Shown piece after piece: positions 54,759-63,307 of a stretch of 64,000 nucleotides of DNA. Origin of the DNA: Natronohydrobacter sp. (GTDB lineage Bacteria > Pseudomonadota > Alphaproteobacteria > Rhodobacterales > Rhodobacteraceae); assembly GCA_020832585.1 (NCBI GenBank), contig JAFIEL010000001.1, positions 1 to 64,000 of the forward strand. Reading direction: 5' to 3'. The notes below the pieces were generated by a model. That model made no database searches. It saw only the letters and a list, made by a program, of their open reading frames with translations, and was not told the origin of the DNA. The translations under genes and the position numbers were made by a program. Position 1 is the stretch's first letter. Each line of letters begins with the position of its first letter.

Positions 54759-55646
54759 ATGACAGAAAATGCAGACCCCCGATATCGCGCGCTGGACAGT
54801 TGGGACAGCCTGACCGCGCTGCGCGCCATCTGGGAGAGCCAGATGGCGGCTGTGGCAGGCATCGGACCGGCCTTGCCCACCTTGGCCGAGGTGGTAGAAG
54901 CCGCATTGCCGCGCCTGCGCGCGGGTGGGCGGCTGGTCTATGCAGGTGCGGGAACCTCTATCCGCATTGCCGTGCAGGATGGCACCGAACTGGGGCCAAC
55001 CTTCAACTGGCCGGAAGAGCGCACCCATTACCTGATCGCGGGCGGACCGGCGGCGCTGAGCCTTGGGATCGAAGGTGCGGAAGATGACGCAGAGGATGCG
55101 CGCGCACAGGTCGCAGCGGCCGAGATCGGCGCGCAGGATGTGGTGATCGGGCTGGCGGCCAGCGGGCGCACGCCTTTTACTATCGCCGCTATCGAAGCCG
55201 CGCGTGCTGCTGGCGCTCTTACTGTGGGGATTTCCTGCAATCCCGGCGCGCGGTTGCTGGAGGTTGCGGAACATGCAGTCGTCACCGAGACGGGTGCGGA
55301 AGTTGTGGCAGGTTCGACCCGGATGAAAGCGGGCACCGCGCAGAAGGTCGTCCTGAACATGATCTCGACGCAAGTGATGGTGCGGCTAGGCCATGTGCAT
55401 GACGGACTGATGGTTGACATGCGCCCGCAGAACATCAAACTTCGCGGTCGCGCGCGAGATATGGTCATGCGGATTGCGGATGTATCCCCCGAAAGCGCTG
55501 ATGCCGCGCTGGAACAATGCGGCTGGCGCGTCAAGCCTGCAGTTCTGGTTGCGCTGGGCGCCTCGCCTGATCAGGCAGATGCGTCCCTCGCACAGGCAGG
55601 AGGGATGCTGCGACTGGCGATCGCGAGCTACAGGGGGGCGGAATGA
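54759..55646 (+). CDS. murQ: N-acetylmuramic acid 6-phosphate etherase
   Basis: 295-residue SIS-domain lyase that cleaves the lactyl ether of MurNAc-6-phosphate to give GlcNAc-6-phosphate and D-lactate. Typical segments are YAGAGTSIRIAVQDGTELGP, where the Glu is the likely acid/base, and GSTRMKAGTAQKVVLNMIST. The length matches MurQ. It lies behind the transporter operon and is coupled by ATGA to the GntR gene. Confidence 0.92.
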   Translation: MTENADPRYRALDSWDSLTALRAIWESQMAAVAGIGPALPTLAEVVEAALPRLRAGGRLVYAGAGTSIRIAVQDGTELGPTFNWPEERTHYLIAGGPAALSLGIEGAEDDAEDARAQVAAAEIGAQDVVIGLAASGRTPFTIAAIEAARAAGALTVGISCNPGARLLEVAEHAVVTETGAEVVAGSTRMKAGTAQKVVLNMISTQVMVRLGHVHDGLMVDMRPQNIKLRGRARDMVMRIADVSPESADAALEQCGWRVKPAVLVALGASPDQADASLAQAGGMLRLAIASYRGAE

Positions 55647-56377
55647 GCCTGCGGCAAGAGCTTCTGACCTCGCGCGCTGAAGCCACACCGATCTATGTCC
55701 GGCTGGCCGCGATCCTGCGCGAGAAGGTCCATCAGGGGGAATTCGCCGTGGGCGAAGCACTGCCCTCGGAACGCGATATAGCCGAGCGGATGGCAGTGTC
55801 GCGTGTCACGGTGCGAAAGGCGATAGACCTCTTGATGCGCGAGGGTGTGCTCTCGCGCAGGCAGGGATCCGGCACATATGTTGCGCCGCGGATTGAACAG
55901 CCATCTTCCATGCTGGCCGGGTTTTCCGAAGATCTGCGCAGGCGCGGGTTGGCTGCTGGTTCCGTCTGGCTGGAAAAGGCGACCGATATGGCATCACCCG
56001 ATGAGGTGATCGCCTTCGGCTTTGCAGTGAACACGCCCGTCAAGCGCTTTCGTCGTATCCGCACTGCAAATGGTGAACCACTGGCTCTGGAACATGCGGT
56101 CGTGCCGGAAGCATATCTGCCCGATCACAACAGCGTCGATACGTCGCTTTATGCCGCGCTCGCGATGATCGGGGCAAAGCCGGTGACGGGGCTTCAGCGC
56201 GTGACGGCCTCGCTTGCGACAGAGGATGAAGCGCAGCATCTGGGCGTTCCCACTGGTGCCGCCGTGCTGCGGATCGAGCGGCGCGGCTATCTGGCCGATG
56301 GCACCATGGTCGAGTTGACGCGCTCTGCCTATCGCGGCGACCGGTATGATTTCGTCAGTGAGTTGCGTGAAATCTGA
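55643..56377 (+). CDS. GntR-family regulator with UTRA domain (HutC/NagR type)
   Basis: 244 residues. The winged helix-turn-helix LPSERDIAERMAVSRVTVRKAIDLLMREGVL (in parts) is followed by a UTRA effector domain (about 90-235) with RIRTANGEPLALEHAVVPE and LRIERRGYLADGTMVELTRS. NagR/DasR-type members respond to phosphorylated amino sugars. It closes the operon and probably controls the divergent promoters at 49.3 kb. Confidence 0.9.
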   Translation: MSLRQELLTSRAEATPIYVRLAAILREKVHQGEFAVGEALPSERDIAERMAVSRVTVRKAIDLLMREGVLSRRQGSGTYVAPRIEQPSSMLAGFSEDLRRRGLAAGSVWLEKATDMASPDEVIAFGFAVNTPVKRFRRIRTANGEPLALEHAVVPEAYLPDHNSVDTSLYAALAMIGAKPVTGLQRVTASLATEDEAQHLGVPTGAAVLRIERRGYLADGTMVELTRSAYRGDRYDFVSELREI

Positions 56378-56855
56378 ACGGCGGCAGACGCGTGGAAATA
56401 TCTCTTTACATTTACGATAGAACTTGTCAGGAATTAAGGAACCCAGCCGCCTGACACTCTGGCCGCCCGGCAAGACAGCTTTGATCCCTGTTCCTGCCAG
56501 AGTTTCCATGCGACGCTTGCCCAATACATTTCTGATTGATCTGCTGGCAATGGATTGCCATGGGCGCGAGTATGGTTGCGGCCTGGAGTCGCGGCTTCTG
56601 GAAATGTTGCTTGACCGACATGCGGTCAGGCCCGGTTCCGTGCCGCTGAATCGTGCCGTTCGGCAAGATGGGCCGACCAGACAGGATCATTACAATGTCC
56701 CGCGCTGACCGCCACCCCATGCAAGGCCGCGTATGTTCTCTTTTCGAGACAGTGCCCCTGTATGGCTCGTCTCAAATGGACAGGCCGGATGATATGCATC
56801 TGGACATGCTGTCACGTCACCTGTTTCCCGATGATGAAAAACAAGGAAAACTCCA
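56378..56855. other. 478-bp stretch without a supported gene
   Basis: Short open frames exist on both strands, but none has a ribosome binding site, plausible codon use or a recognisable family. It may contain decayed sequence. The following small gene begins right at its end. Confidence 0.5.
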
Positions 56856-57134
56856 ATGATCCGAACAGTTTTCGCAACAACAACTTGTCTGTTGCTTGCC
56901 CTTCCTGCGCTTGCCGATGAACGCGGGCGCTATGTCTATGCGGATTTTGAGGCCTCGGTGCCGCATATCGACCTGGAAACCTGTCCCACAGGTCTGGCAG
57001 AGGGTGATGTCATCTGTCGTGTAACGATGAATGACGATGGCTTGCACGTCTACGTTTTCGAGGCAGATGGCGCGCGCCCGTTTGTTTCGGTTCATAGCTA
57101 TTTCGAGGAAGATTTCGAGTTGGTCCTGAAATAG
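56856..57134 (+). CDS. small secreted protein, unknown
   Basis: 92 residues. The signal peptide MIRTVFATTTCLLLALPALA is cleaved before DERGRY, leaving about 72 residues with two Cys (in ETCPTG and DVICRV) that could form a disulphide, and an acidic C terminus. AAGGAAAA lies before ATG. I do not recognise a family; the mature part is probably periplasmic. Confidence 0.7.
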   Translation: MIRTVFATTTCLLLALPALADERGRYVYADFEASVPHIDLETCPTGLAEGDVICRVTMNDDGLHVYVFEADGARPFVSVHSYFEEDFELVLK

Positions 57135-57146
57135 GCACCTGACCAG

Positions 57147-57184
57147 ATTATTCCCTTGCGCCAAGTATTGCGGAAGGGAATAAT
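57147..57184 (+). terminator. inverted repeat after the small secreted protein gene
   Basis: ATTATTCCCTT and AAGGGAATAAT form a perfect 11-bp stem around 16 bases, 12 bases past the stop codon. It ends without a clear T run, so it may be a weak terminator or a protein-binding site. Confidence 0.4.
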
Positions 57185-57186
57185 TC

Positions 57187-57201
57187 TGACTGAAACGGTC
57201 A
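57187..57201 (+). promoter_or_regulatory. TGA-N9-TCA box (iron-type) before a hypothetical gene
   Basis: TGACTGAAACGGTCA matches the RirA/iron-responsive TGA-N9-TCA pattern and agrees at 11 of 15 positions with the box upstream of hemP read on the minus strand. It lies about 45-60 bases before the hypothetical gene. Confidence 0.5.
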
Positions 57202-57260
57202 ATTTATCTGGCGCTGCCGCATGAATCGCACTATTTCAGTCGGAAATGGAGTTGGATTTC

Positions 57261-57695
57261 ATGTTCGATTATGCGTTCAAGCGCCTTGAAGGCGGGCAGT
57301 CGTGGTCGGCAGCGCAGGAGCCCGAGCTTGTTCTTTTGCGCGTGCTGATGCGCCAGTGTCGCGCCAAGGCGCGGGTCGAAGTGTTTGAGACTTGCTCCCT
57401 TCTGTTGAATGCGCCGCAGGAGGGTGCGCAGGATTACGCAGATGCGCTGTTGAGAGTGCTTTCGTCAAGCTTGCCAAGCGGTCCGCTCATTCACGACGTG
57501 AAGGCTCCGGAACGTTCGTTTGACGAGAACTGGTTGCTTGCGATCTTCGCCGCCATCAGGCGCGCCGATCATGCCAGCATCGATTTCCTGCTGCGCGCGC
57601 GCCTTCCCTTGCATTTACGCCGACCTGTTGGCTGGCTATCGGCAGAACTGGTTCTGCGGATGCAGCAATTTGATGAGCTGAAATCCCTGAATTAG
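57261..57695 (+). CDS. hypothetical protein, possibly iron-regulated
   Basis: 144 residues from ATG 57261 (MFDYAFKRLEGG); ATG 57246 would add five residues. Mostly helical by composition, with neither signal peptide nor membrane segment. The segment LVLLRVLMRQCRAKARVEVFE and a late Arg-rich LRARLPLHLRRPVGWL stand out. The family was not recognised. The upstream TGA-N9-TCA box and the neighbours dps and hemP point to iron limitation, by inference. Confidence 0.65.
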   Translation: MFDYAFKRLEGGQSWSAAQEPELVLLRVLMRQCRAKARVEVFETCSLLLNAPQEGAQDYADALLRVLSSSLPSGPLIHDVKAPERSFDENWLLAIFAAIRRADHASIDFLLRARLPLHLRRPVGWLSAELVLRMQQFDELKSLN

Positions 57696-57780
57696 AATCT
57701 TTCTAAAAATCCTTGAAATCTACCATGAACTAGCTTAGCTAGGCTACAAGCGGGTAGCCAGCTTTTTGCCAGCCAGTCCC

Positions 57781-57810
57781 GTGTTGCTCAACACCTGTAA
57801 TTTGCAACAC
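57781..57810 (+). promoter_or_regulatory. hairpin in the dps leader
   Basis: GTGTTGC and GCAACAC can pair as a 7-bp stem around a 16-base loop, ending a few bases before the AAAGGGGAAGG ribosome binding site of dps. It could affect translation or be a binding site. Confidence 0.35.
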
Positions 57811-57826
57811 GAAAGGGGAAGGGTAT

Positions 57827-58297
57827 ATGACCCAGACAGCACATCAACTGACCGTTTCTGCCAAGGAAGCGATTTGCGAGGCGCTAAATCAAAGCGTGGC
57901 CGAAACTGTCGTCGTGACCATGCTGGCGCAGAATTTTCACTGGAACGTCAAAGGCATGGCCTTTGGTCCGCTGCATGATATGTTCCAGAAAATCTATGAG
58001 GATCATTTTGCGGCGCAAGATGATCTGGCCGAAAGGATCAAGGCGTTGGGTGGGCATGCCGAAGGGCAATTGGCGCGTATGCTCAAGCGCTCGAAGGTGG
58101 CCGAGCATGATGGGCACGCCTCGGCCGAAGACATGATCGAAACGATGGCAAAGGCGCAAGATACCTTGGCGGCCACATTGGCAGGCACTGCAGCTATCGC
58201 TGAACAGCATGGTGATCTGCTGACGCAGGATCTGGTTATCGGGCGTGGTCAGACCCATGAGAAATTCGCCTGGCTACTCCGTGCCCATCTGGGATGA
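57827..58297 (+). CDS. dps: Dps family DNA-protection ferritin
   Basis: 156-residue four-helix ferritin-like protein. The ferroxidase-site residues are in NFHWNVKGMAFGPLHDMFQ and DHFAAQDDLAERIKALGG, spanning the dodecamer interface. It oxidises and stores iron and shields DNA during starvation or peroxide stress. AGGGGAAGG precedes ATG. It converges with the DUF1289 gene, six bases apart. Confidence 0.93.
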   Translation: MTQTAHQLTVSAKEAICEALNQSVAETVVVTMLAQNFHWNVKGMAFGPLHDMFQKIYEDHFAAQDDLAERIKALGGHAEGQLARMLKRSKVAEHDGHASAEDMIETMAKAQDTLAATLAGTAAIAEQHGDLLTQDLVIGRGQTHEKFAWLLRAHLG

Positions 58298-58303
58298 GTG
58301 CTG

Positions 58304-58543
58304 TCAGATCGGAGCTTTGATGCCCTTCCGGTCGCACCGCTTGCGGTAGGCGTCAGCCCAGTGGCGATATTTTCCCATATCATTCTGTTGATGCACCAGC
58401 ATGTCCAAGAAGGCGCGCTGGTGCGTTTCCTTTTTCAGCTTCTTGAACATGGATTTCTGCGCTTTTGTCATCGAACAGCCAATGCAATGCCCCTCGCGTT
58501 TGAATTTGCACACATCGATACAGGGCGACGGGATCTTGCTCAT
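58304..58543 (-). CDS. DUF1289 domain protein
   Basis: 79 residues. The DUF1289 signature SPCIDVCKFKREGHCIGCSM carries four Cys that probably bind a metal, followed by TKAQKSMFKKLKKE. The function of the family is unknown. It lies 41 bases after hemP on the same strand and may be co-transcribed with it. Confidence 0.88.
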   Translation of the reverse strand: MSKIPSPCIDVCKFKREGHCIGCSMTKAQKSMFKKLKKETHQRAFLDMLVHQQNDMGKYRHWADAYRKRCDRKGIKAPI

Positions 58544-58584
58544 CTTTCATTCCTGACTTGCCCGCTGGGTGGGGCTGCTGCTGG

Positions 58585-58788
58585 TTACTTGGTCAGGATC
58601 AGTTTCCCCGCGCGTGTGATACGCAGCGTGTAAATCTGTCCTTGAAGTTGGATCAGGGCTGTTGTGCCGCCGCCAGTCAGGTACTCTGCCGAATGTGTCG
58701 GAATACTATCGACGCGAGGGGGCGCTGCGGGGGAGCTTTCGTGCTGCATTGGGCGGTCAGGCATGGGATATCGCCCGAATACTTGCAT
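58585..58788 (-). CDS. hemP: hemin uptake protein HemP
   Basis: 67 residues. The conserved HemP core occupies the C terminus (GTTALIQLQGQIYTLRITRA followed by GKLILTK). HemP is an activator or accessory of haem-uptake genes in alpha- and betaproteobacteria. The start is uncertain: ATG 58788 or ATG 58764. No haem receptor gene is adjacent in this window. A TGA-N9-TCA box lies about 100 bases upstream. Confidence 0.82.
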   Translation of the reverse strand: MQVFGRYPMPDRPMQHESSPAAPPRVDSIPTHSAEYLTGGGTTALIQLQGQIYTLRITRAGKLILTK

Positions 58789-58884
58789 GGCCGTTCACAT
58801 TCTGCATCACCGTCACCCTATGACAGCAAAAATACCGATGTGCCGGGCTGACCTTGCGATTGGCTGGGCGTCTGGCTTGTTATC

Positions 58885-58899
58885 TGACAAATTCAGTCA
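58885..58899 (-). promoter_or_regulatory. TGA-N9-TCA box upstream of hemP
   Basis: On the minus strand TGACTGAATTTGTCA fits the RirA/IRO-type TGA-N9-TCA pattern reported for iron-responsive genes of Rhizobiales and Rhodobacterales. It is 97 bases before the upstream hemP start codon. Confidence 0.6.
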
Positions 58900-58905
58900 G
58901 AATAG

Positions 58906-59958
58906 TCAAGCCATGTTCGGAGGGAATGATTCTGCGCCGATGGCCATCGTCGATTCGCGCGCGATCAAGTCGACTGGCGCAAGGACAATGCGAGACGCCT
59001 CTTGCGGTTGCACCGAGTTCAGACGCGTTATCAGCTCTTCAGCCGCGAGTCGTCCAAGGCGCGTGCGATCCTGCCGAATGGTGGTCAAGGATGGCTCCAC
59101 GAAACCCGCAATCTCGAGATCGTCGAACCCGATCACGGACAGATCCCTCGGGACACTCACCCCGAGATGTTTGCAGCGCGAGATCAGGCTGAGCGCTATT
59201 TCGTCAGATGCACAGAACACTGCCGTCGGACGCTCTGGCATGGCCGCAATCTGTTCTGCGGCGAGCGCGCCTGACGCCAGCGAGAAATCTCCGGGAATGA
59301 TCCAATCGGGTGCAATCGAAAGCCCAAGCTCGGCACAACGTGTCTCGAACGCAGCTTTTCGCACTTGCGCAAGGATATTGTCTGACGGGCCAGTGACGTG
59401 GCCGATCCTGCGATGACCCAAGGAAAAAAGATGATCGACCGCGAGTCGCGCGCCCAGTGCATTGTCACTGCGAATCGAGGGCAGGGACATCTCGTCGGAC
59501 CATTCACAGCAGAAGACGACATTCCTGAGCATATTGGCGCTTTTCAGGGTCTCACCCATCGCGCTGGACATGTTGCCGTCGAGAGTGATCAGGCCGTCAA
59601 CGCTGCCATTCAGAAGATAGTCTGAAACGACCTGACCGCGCGCGCTGGGCTGCTGGCTGTCGAAGACAAGAACCGAATAGCCATTTGCAGCCAGAACTTC
59701 GTTGATGCTCGAAAGGATTACAGAAAAGAACGGGTTGCCAAGATTTGGCACCAGCACCAGAACAGCCCCGGCGCGGCGGGTGCGCAGGTTGCGGGCGGCC
59801 TTGTTGACCCGGTAGCCTGTCGCGCGAATGGCCTCATAGACCTTTTCACGCGTCGACTCGGACAGTCGTTCAGGTTGCGTAAGGGCGCGGCTCACCGTCG
59901 CTGTCGAGACCCCTGCGACATGCGCGACGTCCTTGATCTTGGGCTGGAGCTTTTGCAT
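58906..59958 (-). CDS. LacI-family transcriptional regulator
   Basis: 350 residues from ATG 59958. The helix-turn-helix IKDVAHVAGVSTATVSRAL is at residues 8-26, the hinge helix includes KAARNLRTRRAGA, and a periplasmic-binding-protein-like effector domain follows (FDDLEIAGFVEPSLTTIRQD). It is divergent from a sugar ABC operon, with two matching palindromes between them, so it probably represses that operon in the absence of the sugar. Confidence 0.92.
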   Translation of the reverse strand: MQKLQPKIKDVAHVAGVSTATVSRALTQPERLSESTREKVYEAIRATGYRVNKAARNLRTRRAGAVLVLVPNLGNPFFSVILSSINEVLAANGYSVLVFDSQQPSARGQVVSDYLLNGSVDGLITLDGNMSSAMGETLKSANMLRNVVFCCEWSDEMSLPSIRSDNALGARLAVDHLFSLGHRRIGHVTGPSDNILAQVRKAAFETRCAELGLSIAPDWIIPGDFSLASGALAAEQIAAMPERPTAVFCASDEIALSLISRCKHLGVSVPRDLSVIGFDDLEIAGFVEPSLTTIRQDRTRLGRLAAEELITRLNSVQPQEASRIVLAPVDLIARESTMAIGAESFPPNMA

Positions 59959-60027
59959 CCGGATGCGTTGCCTTGTGTAACCTTGCGACAATTTTCTTGA
60001 CAGGTTCTGGCAGCTAGGTGAAGCTGC

Positions 60028-60041
60028 TGTAATCGATTACA
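60028..60041. promoter_or_regulatory. LacI-type operator 1
   Basis: TGTAATCGATTACA is a perfect 14-bp palindrome with the central CG typical of LacI-family operators. It is repeated exactly 54 bases further on. Confidence 0.8.
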
Positions 60042-60081
60042 TCGTGATTCGACACCAACAAGAGCAATCGTTAGACGAAAA

Positions 60082-60095
60082 TGTAATCGATTACA
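60082..60095. promoter_or_regulatory. LacI-type operator 2
   Basis: Second copy of the same palindrome, 76 bases before the sugar-binding-protein start. A spacing of 54 bases, about five helical turns, would allow looping by a tetramer or cooperative binding. Confidence 0.8.
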
Positions 60096-60170
60096 TGGTG
60101 CTGGCAAGGGAGTTTCAGGATTGCCGTCGCACCAAAGCGCACGACACTTTCGCCGTTCAGGGAGGAACGC

Positions 60171-61406
60171 ATGAAAAAGACCCTCGCATTGCTGGCCAGC
60201 ACCAGCCTGATTTCCGTCGGTTCATCCGCATTTGCGGTTGATCTTGAAGTGACGCATTGGTGGACATCGGGCGGCGAAGCCGCCGCCGTCGCCGAATTTG
60301 CGCGCCTGTTCAATGAGAAAACAGAGCACAACTGGGTTGATGGCGCGATTGCCGGGTCCGGCGGCACAGCGCGGCCCATCATGATCGGGCGCATCACCGG
60401 CGGTGATCCGATGGGTGCCACGCAGTTCAACCACGGGCGGCAGGCCGAAGAGCTGGTCGAGGCCGGGTTGATGCTCGACCTGACCGATCTGGCAGAGGCC
60501 GAGGGCTGGCGCGATTTCGTGAACCCGACCTCGCTTCTGGATAGCTGCACTCTGGATGGTCGGATCTATTGCGTGCCGATCAACATCCATTCGTGGCAAT
60601 GGCTTTGGTTGAGCCATAAGGCCTATGAAGATGCGGGTGTCCCTGTCCCAACCAACTGGGATGAGTTCGTGGCCGCCGCGCCTGCGCTGGAAGAAGCCGG
60701 GAAAATCCCGCTCGCCGTTGGCCAGCAGCCTTGGCAATCCACTGGCGCTTTCGGCGTGATGTCCATCGCACTGGCCGGTCGTGAAGCGTGGGAAGCCGTG
60801 CATATCGACCAGAATGCCGAAGTCGCGGCCGGGCCGGACTATGCGCGCGTATTCGAAGCCGCCGCCAATGCGCGCAGTTTTGCCGCCCGCTCGAACGTGC
60901 AGGACTGGAATCAGGCCACCAATCTGGTCATCACCGGTCAGGCCGGTGGGCAGATCATGGGCGACTGGGCACAGGGTGAATTTCAGGTGGCCGGGCTTGT
61001 CGCGGGCGAGGATTATTCCTGTCTGCCGGGTCTGGGTGTGAATGAAATCATCTCGACCGGGGGCGACGCTTTCTATTTCCCCAAGGTCAACAACCCCGAA
61101 GTCGAGGCCGCGCAGCTTGAACTCGCATCCCTGATGATCTCGAAAGAGGCGCAGGTTGCCTTCAACCTGAAGAAAGGCTCGCTGCCGGTGCGCGGCGATA
61201 TCGATCTGCAAGCTGCCAATGACTGCATGCAAAAAGGCCTGGAAATTCTGGCAACCGGCGCGATCCTGCCCGATGCAAACCAGACATTCTCACCCGATAC
61301 GCAGGGCCAGATCGAGGATCTGATGGTCGAGTTCTGGAATGATCCGAACTTCTCGGCAGAAGAGGCGCAGCGCCTCTATGCCGAGATCATCGCCAACGCG
61401 GACTGA
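60171..61406 (+). CDS. sugar ABC transporter substrate-binding protein
   Basis: 411 residues. Signal peptide with cleavage near SSAFAVD (residue 23). Family 1 solute-binding protein (LEVTHWWTSGGEAAAVAEFA, GGDPMGATQFNHGRQ, GGQIMGDWAQGEF) of the kind that binds glucose, mannose or glucosides. GGGAGG precedes ATG. First gene of the operon controlled by the LacI protein. Confidence 0.9.
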   Translation: MKKTLALLASTSLISVGSSAFAVDLEVTHWWTSGGEAAAVAEFARLFNEKTEHNWVDGAIAGSGGTARPIMIGRITGGDPMGATQFNHGRQAEELVEAGLMLDLTDLAEAEGWRDFVNPTSLLDSCTLDGRIYCVPINIHSWQWLWLSHKAYEDAGVPVPTNWDEFVAAAPALEEAGKIPLAVGQQPWQSTGAFGVMSIALAGREAWEAVHIDQNAEVAAGPDYARVFEAAANARSFAARSNVQDWNQATNLVITGQAGGQIMGDWAQGEFQVAGLVAGEDYSCLPGLGVNEIISTGGDAFYFPKVNNPEVEAAQLELASLMISKEAQVAFNLKKGSLPVRGDIDLQAANDCMQKGLEILATGAILPDANQTFSPDTQGQIEDLMVEFWNDPNFSAEEAQRLYAEIIANAD

Positions 61407-61418
61407 TCCGCAAGGCCG

Positions 61419-61444
61419 TGGCCCTTCGCTATAGCGAAGGGCCA
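61419..61444 (+). promoter_or_regulatory. 26-bp perfect palindrome between binding-protein and permease genes
   Basis: TGGCCCTTCGC and its exact complement meet around TATA, forming a strong hairpin in the mRNA 13 bases after the binding-protein stop. No T run follows. Such hairpins often protect the upstream message or lower downstream expression, giving excess binding protein. Confidence 0.7.
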
Positions 61445-61471
61445 TATTCCCCAGACAGACCGGAGGCCCTG

Positions 61472-62383
61472 ATGTCCCGCGCCAGAAGCGGCGGCGCTCA
61501 TGCACGCCCGCCCATCCGAATGTTCAGAAACTTCTCGTCCAAACTCGCCGCCATCCCCATGGTTCTTGTGGGCCTTGGTGTCTTTGTTGGCGGTACGATC
61601 TGGACGATCGTTCATTCCTTCACCGACTCGCGCCTGTTGCCACGTCTGCGCTGGGTCGGGTTTGATCAGTATGAACGGCTCTGGAGCACGCGGCGCTGGC
61701 TGGTATCGATCGAGAACCTTGCGGTCTATGGGATCGTGTCGCTGGTCCTGACCATGTGCCTGGGCTTTCTGCTGGCCGCCCTTCTGGACCGCAAGATCCG
61801 CTACGAAGACACGTTCCGCACGATCTTTCTTTACCCATTCGCACTGTCCTTCATCGTGACAGGTCTGGTCTGGCAATGGATCCTGAACCCGGAATTCGGC
61901 ATCCAGTCGATCATGCGGGGGCTGGGTTTCGCGAATTTCAACTTCGATCCGCTTTACAATCCTGATCTGGTCATCATCGGCTTGCTGATCGCCGGGCTGT
62001 GGCAAGGGACAGGTCTGATCATGGTGATCATGCTGGCCGGTCTGCGCGGTATCGATGAGGATATCTGGAAAGCCACCCGCGTCGACGGAATCCCGGTCTG
62101 GAAGACCTATGTCATCGTGATCATCCCTATGATGAAGCCGGTTTTCGTGACAGCGCTGGTGCTGGTCACAAGCGGGATCGTGAAGCTTTATGATCTGGTC
62201 GTGGCCATGACGTCAGGTGGCCCCGGTATCGCGTCCGAAGTGCCTGCGAAATATGTCTATGACACGCTCTTCACCCGCCAGAACCTGGGGCAGGGCTTTG
62301 CCGCCTCGACCATGATGCTGGTCACGGTCGCGATCATTCTCATCCCTTGGGCCTATATGCAATTCCGGGAGAAGCGCCAATGA
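61472..62383 (+). CDS. sugar ABC transporter permease (MalF/UgpA type)
   Basis: 303 residues from ATG 61472, behind CGGAGG. Six helices, EAA loop EDIWKATRVDGIPVWKTYVI and the C-terminal FREKRQ. The stop overlaps the next permease by ATGA. Confidence 0.92.
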   Translation: MSRARSGGAHARPPIRMFRNFSSKLAAIPMVLVGLGVFVGGTIWTIVHSFTDSRLLPRLRWVGFDQYERLWSTRRWLVSIENLAVYGIVSLVLTMCLGFLLAALLDRKIRYEDTFRTIFLYPFALSFIVTGLVWQWILNPEFGIQSIMRGLGFANFNFDPLYNPDLVIIGLLIAGLWQGTGLIMVIMLAGLRGIDEDIWKATRVDGIPVWKTYVIVIIPMMKPVFVTALVLVTSGIVKLYDLVVAMTSGGPGIASEVPAKYVYDTLFTRQNLGQGFAASTMMLVTVAIILIPWAYMQFREKRQ

Positions 62384-63303
62384 GTGCCACCGAAATCACC
62401 ACGGCCACCAGAAACGCCAGCGCTGTCGCCCCGCGCGGGGCCAAGCCGAAAAACCCCTTCGCGCCGCGCAATATCATGCTCTATGGCACACTGATCATCT
62501 TCAGTATCTACTACCTGTTGCCGCTCTATGTGATGCTTGTGACATCGCTGAAGGGCATGGCGGAAATCCGGGTTGGCAATGTGTTCTCGCCCCCGGTCGA
62601 GATCACCTTCCAGCCCTGGGTCAAGGCATGGTCTGAAGCCTGCACCGGGATCAATTGCGACGGGTTGTCGCGCGGGTTCTGGAATTCGGTGCGTATCCTG
62701 ATCCCGTCGCTGATCTTGTCCGTGTCGGTTGCAGCGCTGACCGGCTACGTTCTGGCCTGCTGGCGCTTCAAGGGGTCGGAAATCTTCTTCGGCATCCTTC
62801 TGCTGGGTGCGTTCATTCCCTATCAGGTGCTCTTGTATCCGCTGGTGATCATCTTGCGCGAATTGGGGCTGTTCGGGTCGCTCTGGGGGCTGGTGCTGGT
62901 GCATACGGTCTTTGCCATGCCGATCAACGTGCTGTTGTTCCGAAACTATTTCGTCGCGCTGCCCGAAGAGCTGTTCAAGGCCGCGCGCGTCGATGGCGCA
63001 GGCTTCTGGGGGATCTTCTTTCGCATCGTGGTCCCGATGTCACTGCCGATCTTCGTGGTATCCGGCATCATACAGGTCACGGGCATCTGGAACGATTTCC
63101 TGTTCGGGGTCGTCTACACGCGACCCGAGAATTATCCGATGACCGTGCAGCTGAACAATATCGTCAATTCGGTGCAGGGCGTGAAGGAATACAATGTCAA
63201 CATGGCGGCCACGTTGCTGACGGGGTTGGTGCCGCTGGTGGTGTATTTCTTCTCTGGCAGGTTATTCGTTCGCGGCATTGCTGCCGGCGCAGTCAAGGGC
63301 TGA
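62380..63303 (+). CDS. sugar ABC transporter permease (MalG/UgpE type)
   Basis: 307 residues from ATG 62380. An unusually long N-terminal cytosolic stretch (about 30 residues) precedes the first helix. EAA loop EELFKAARVDGAGFWGIFFR. Pairs with the preceding permease. Confidence 0.92.
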   Translation: MSATEITTATRNASAVAPRGAKPKNPFAPRNIMLYGTLIIFSIYYLLPLYVMLVTSLKGMAEIRVGNVFSPPVEITFQPWVKAWSEACTGINCDGLSRGFWNSVRILIPSLILSVSVAALTGYVLACWRFKGSEIFFGILLLGAFIPYQVLLYPLVIILRELGLFGSLWGLVLVHTVFAMPINVLLFRNYFVALPEELFKAARVDGAGFWGIFFRIVVPMSLPIFVVSGIIQVTGIWNDFLFGVVYTRPENYPMTVQLNNIVNSVQGVKEYNVNMAATLLTGLVPLVVYFFSGRLFVRGIAAGAVKG

Positions 63304-63307
63304 GGGC

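Noticed and set aside
56424..56859. short open frames in the gap before the small secreted protein
   Set aside because: No ribosome binding site or recognisable family; frames overlap on both strands with no preference. I considered a decayed mobile element, but no transposase motif or terminal repeats were visible.
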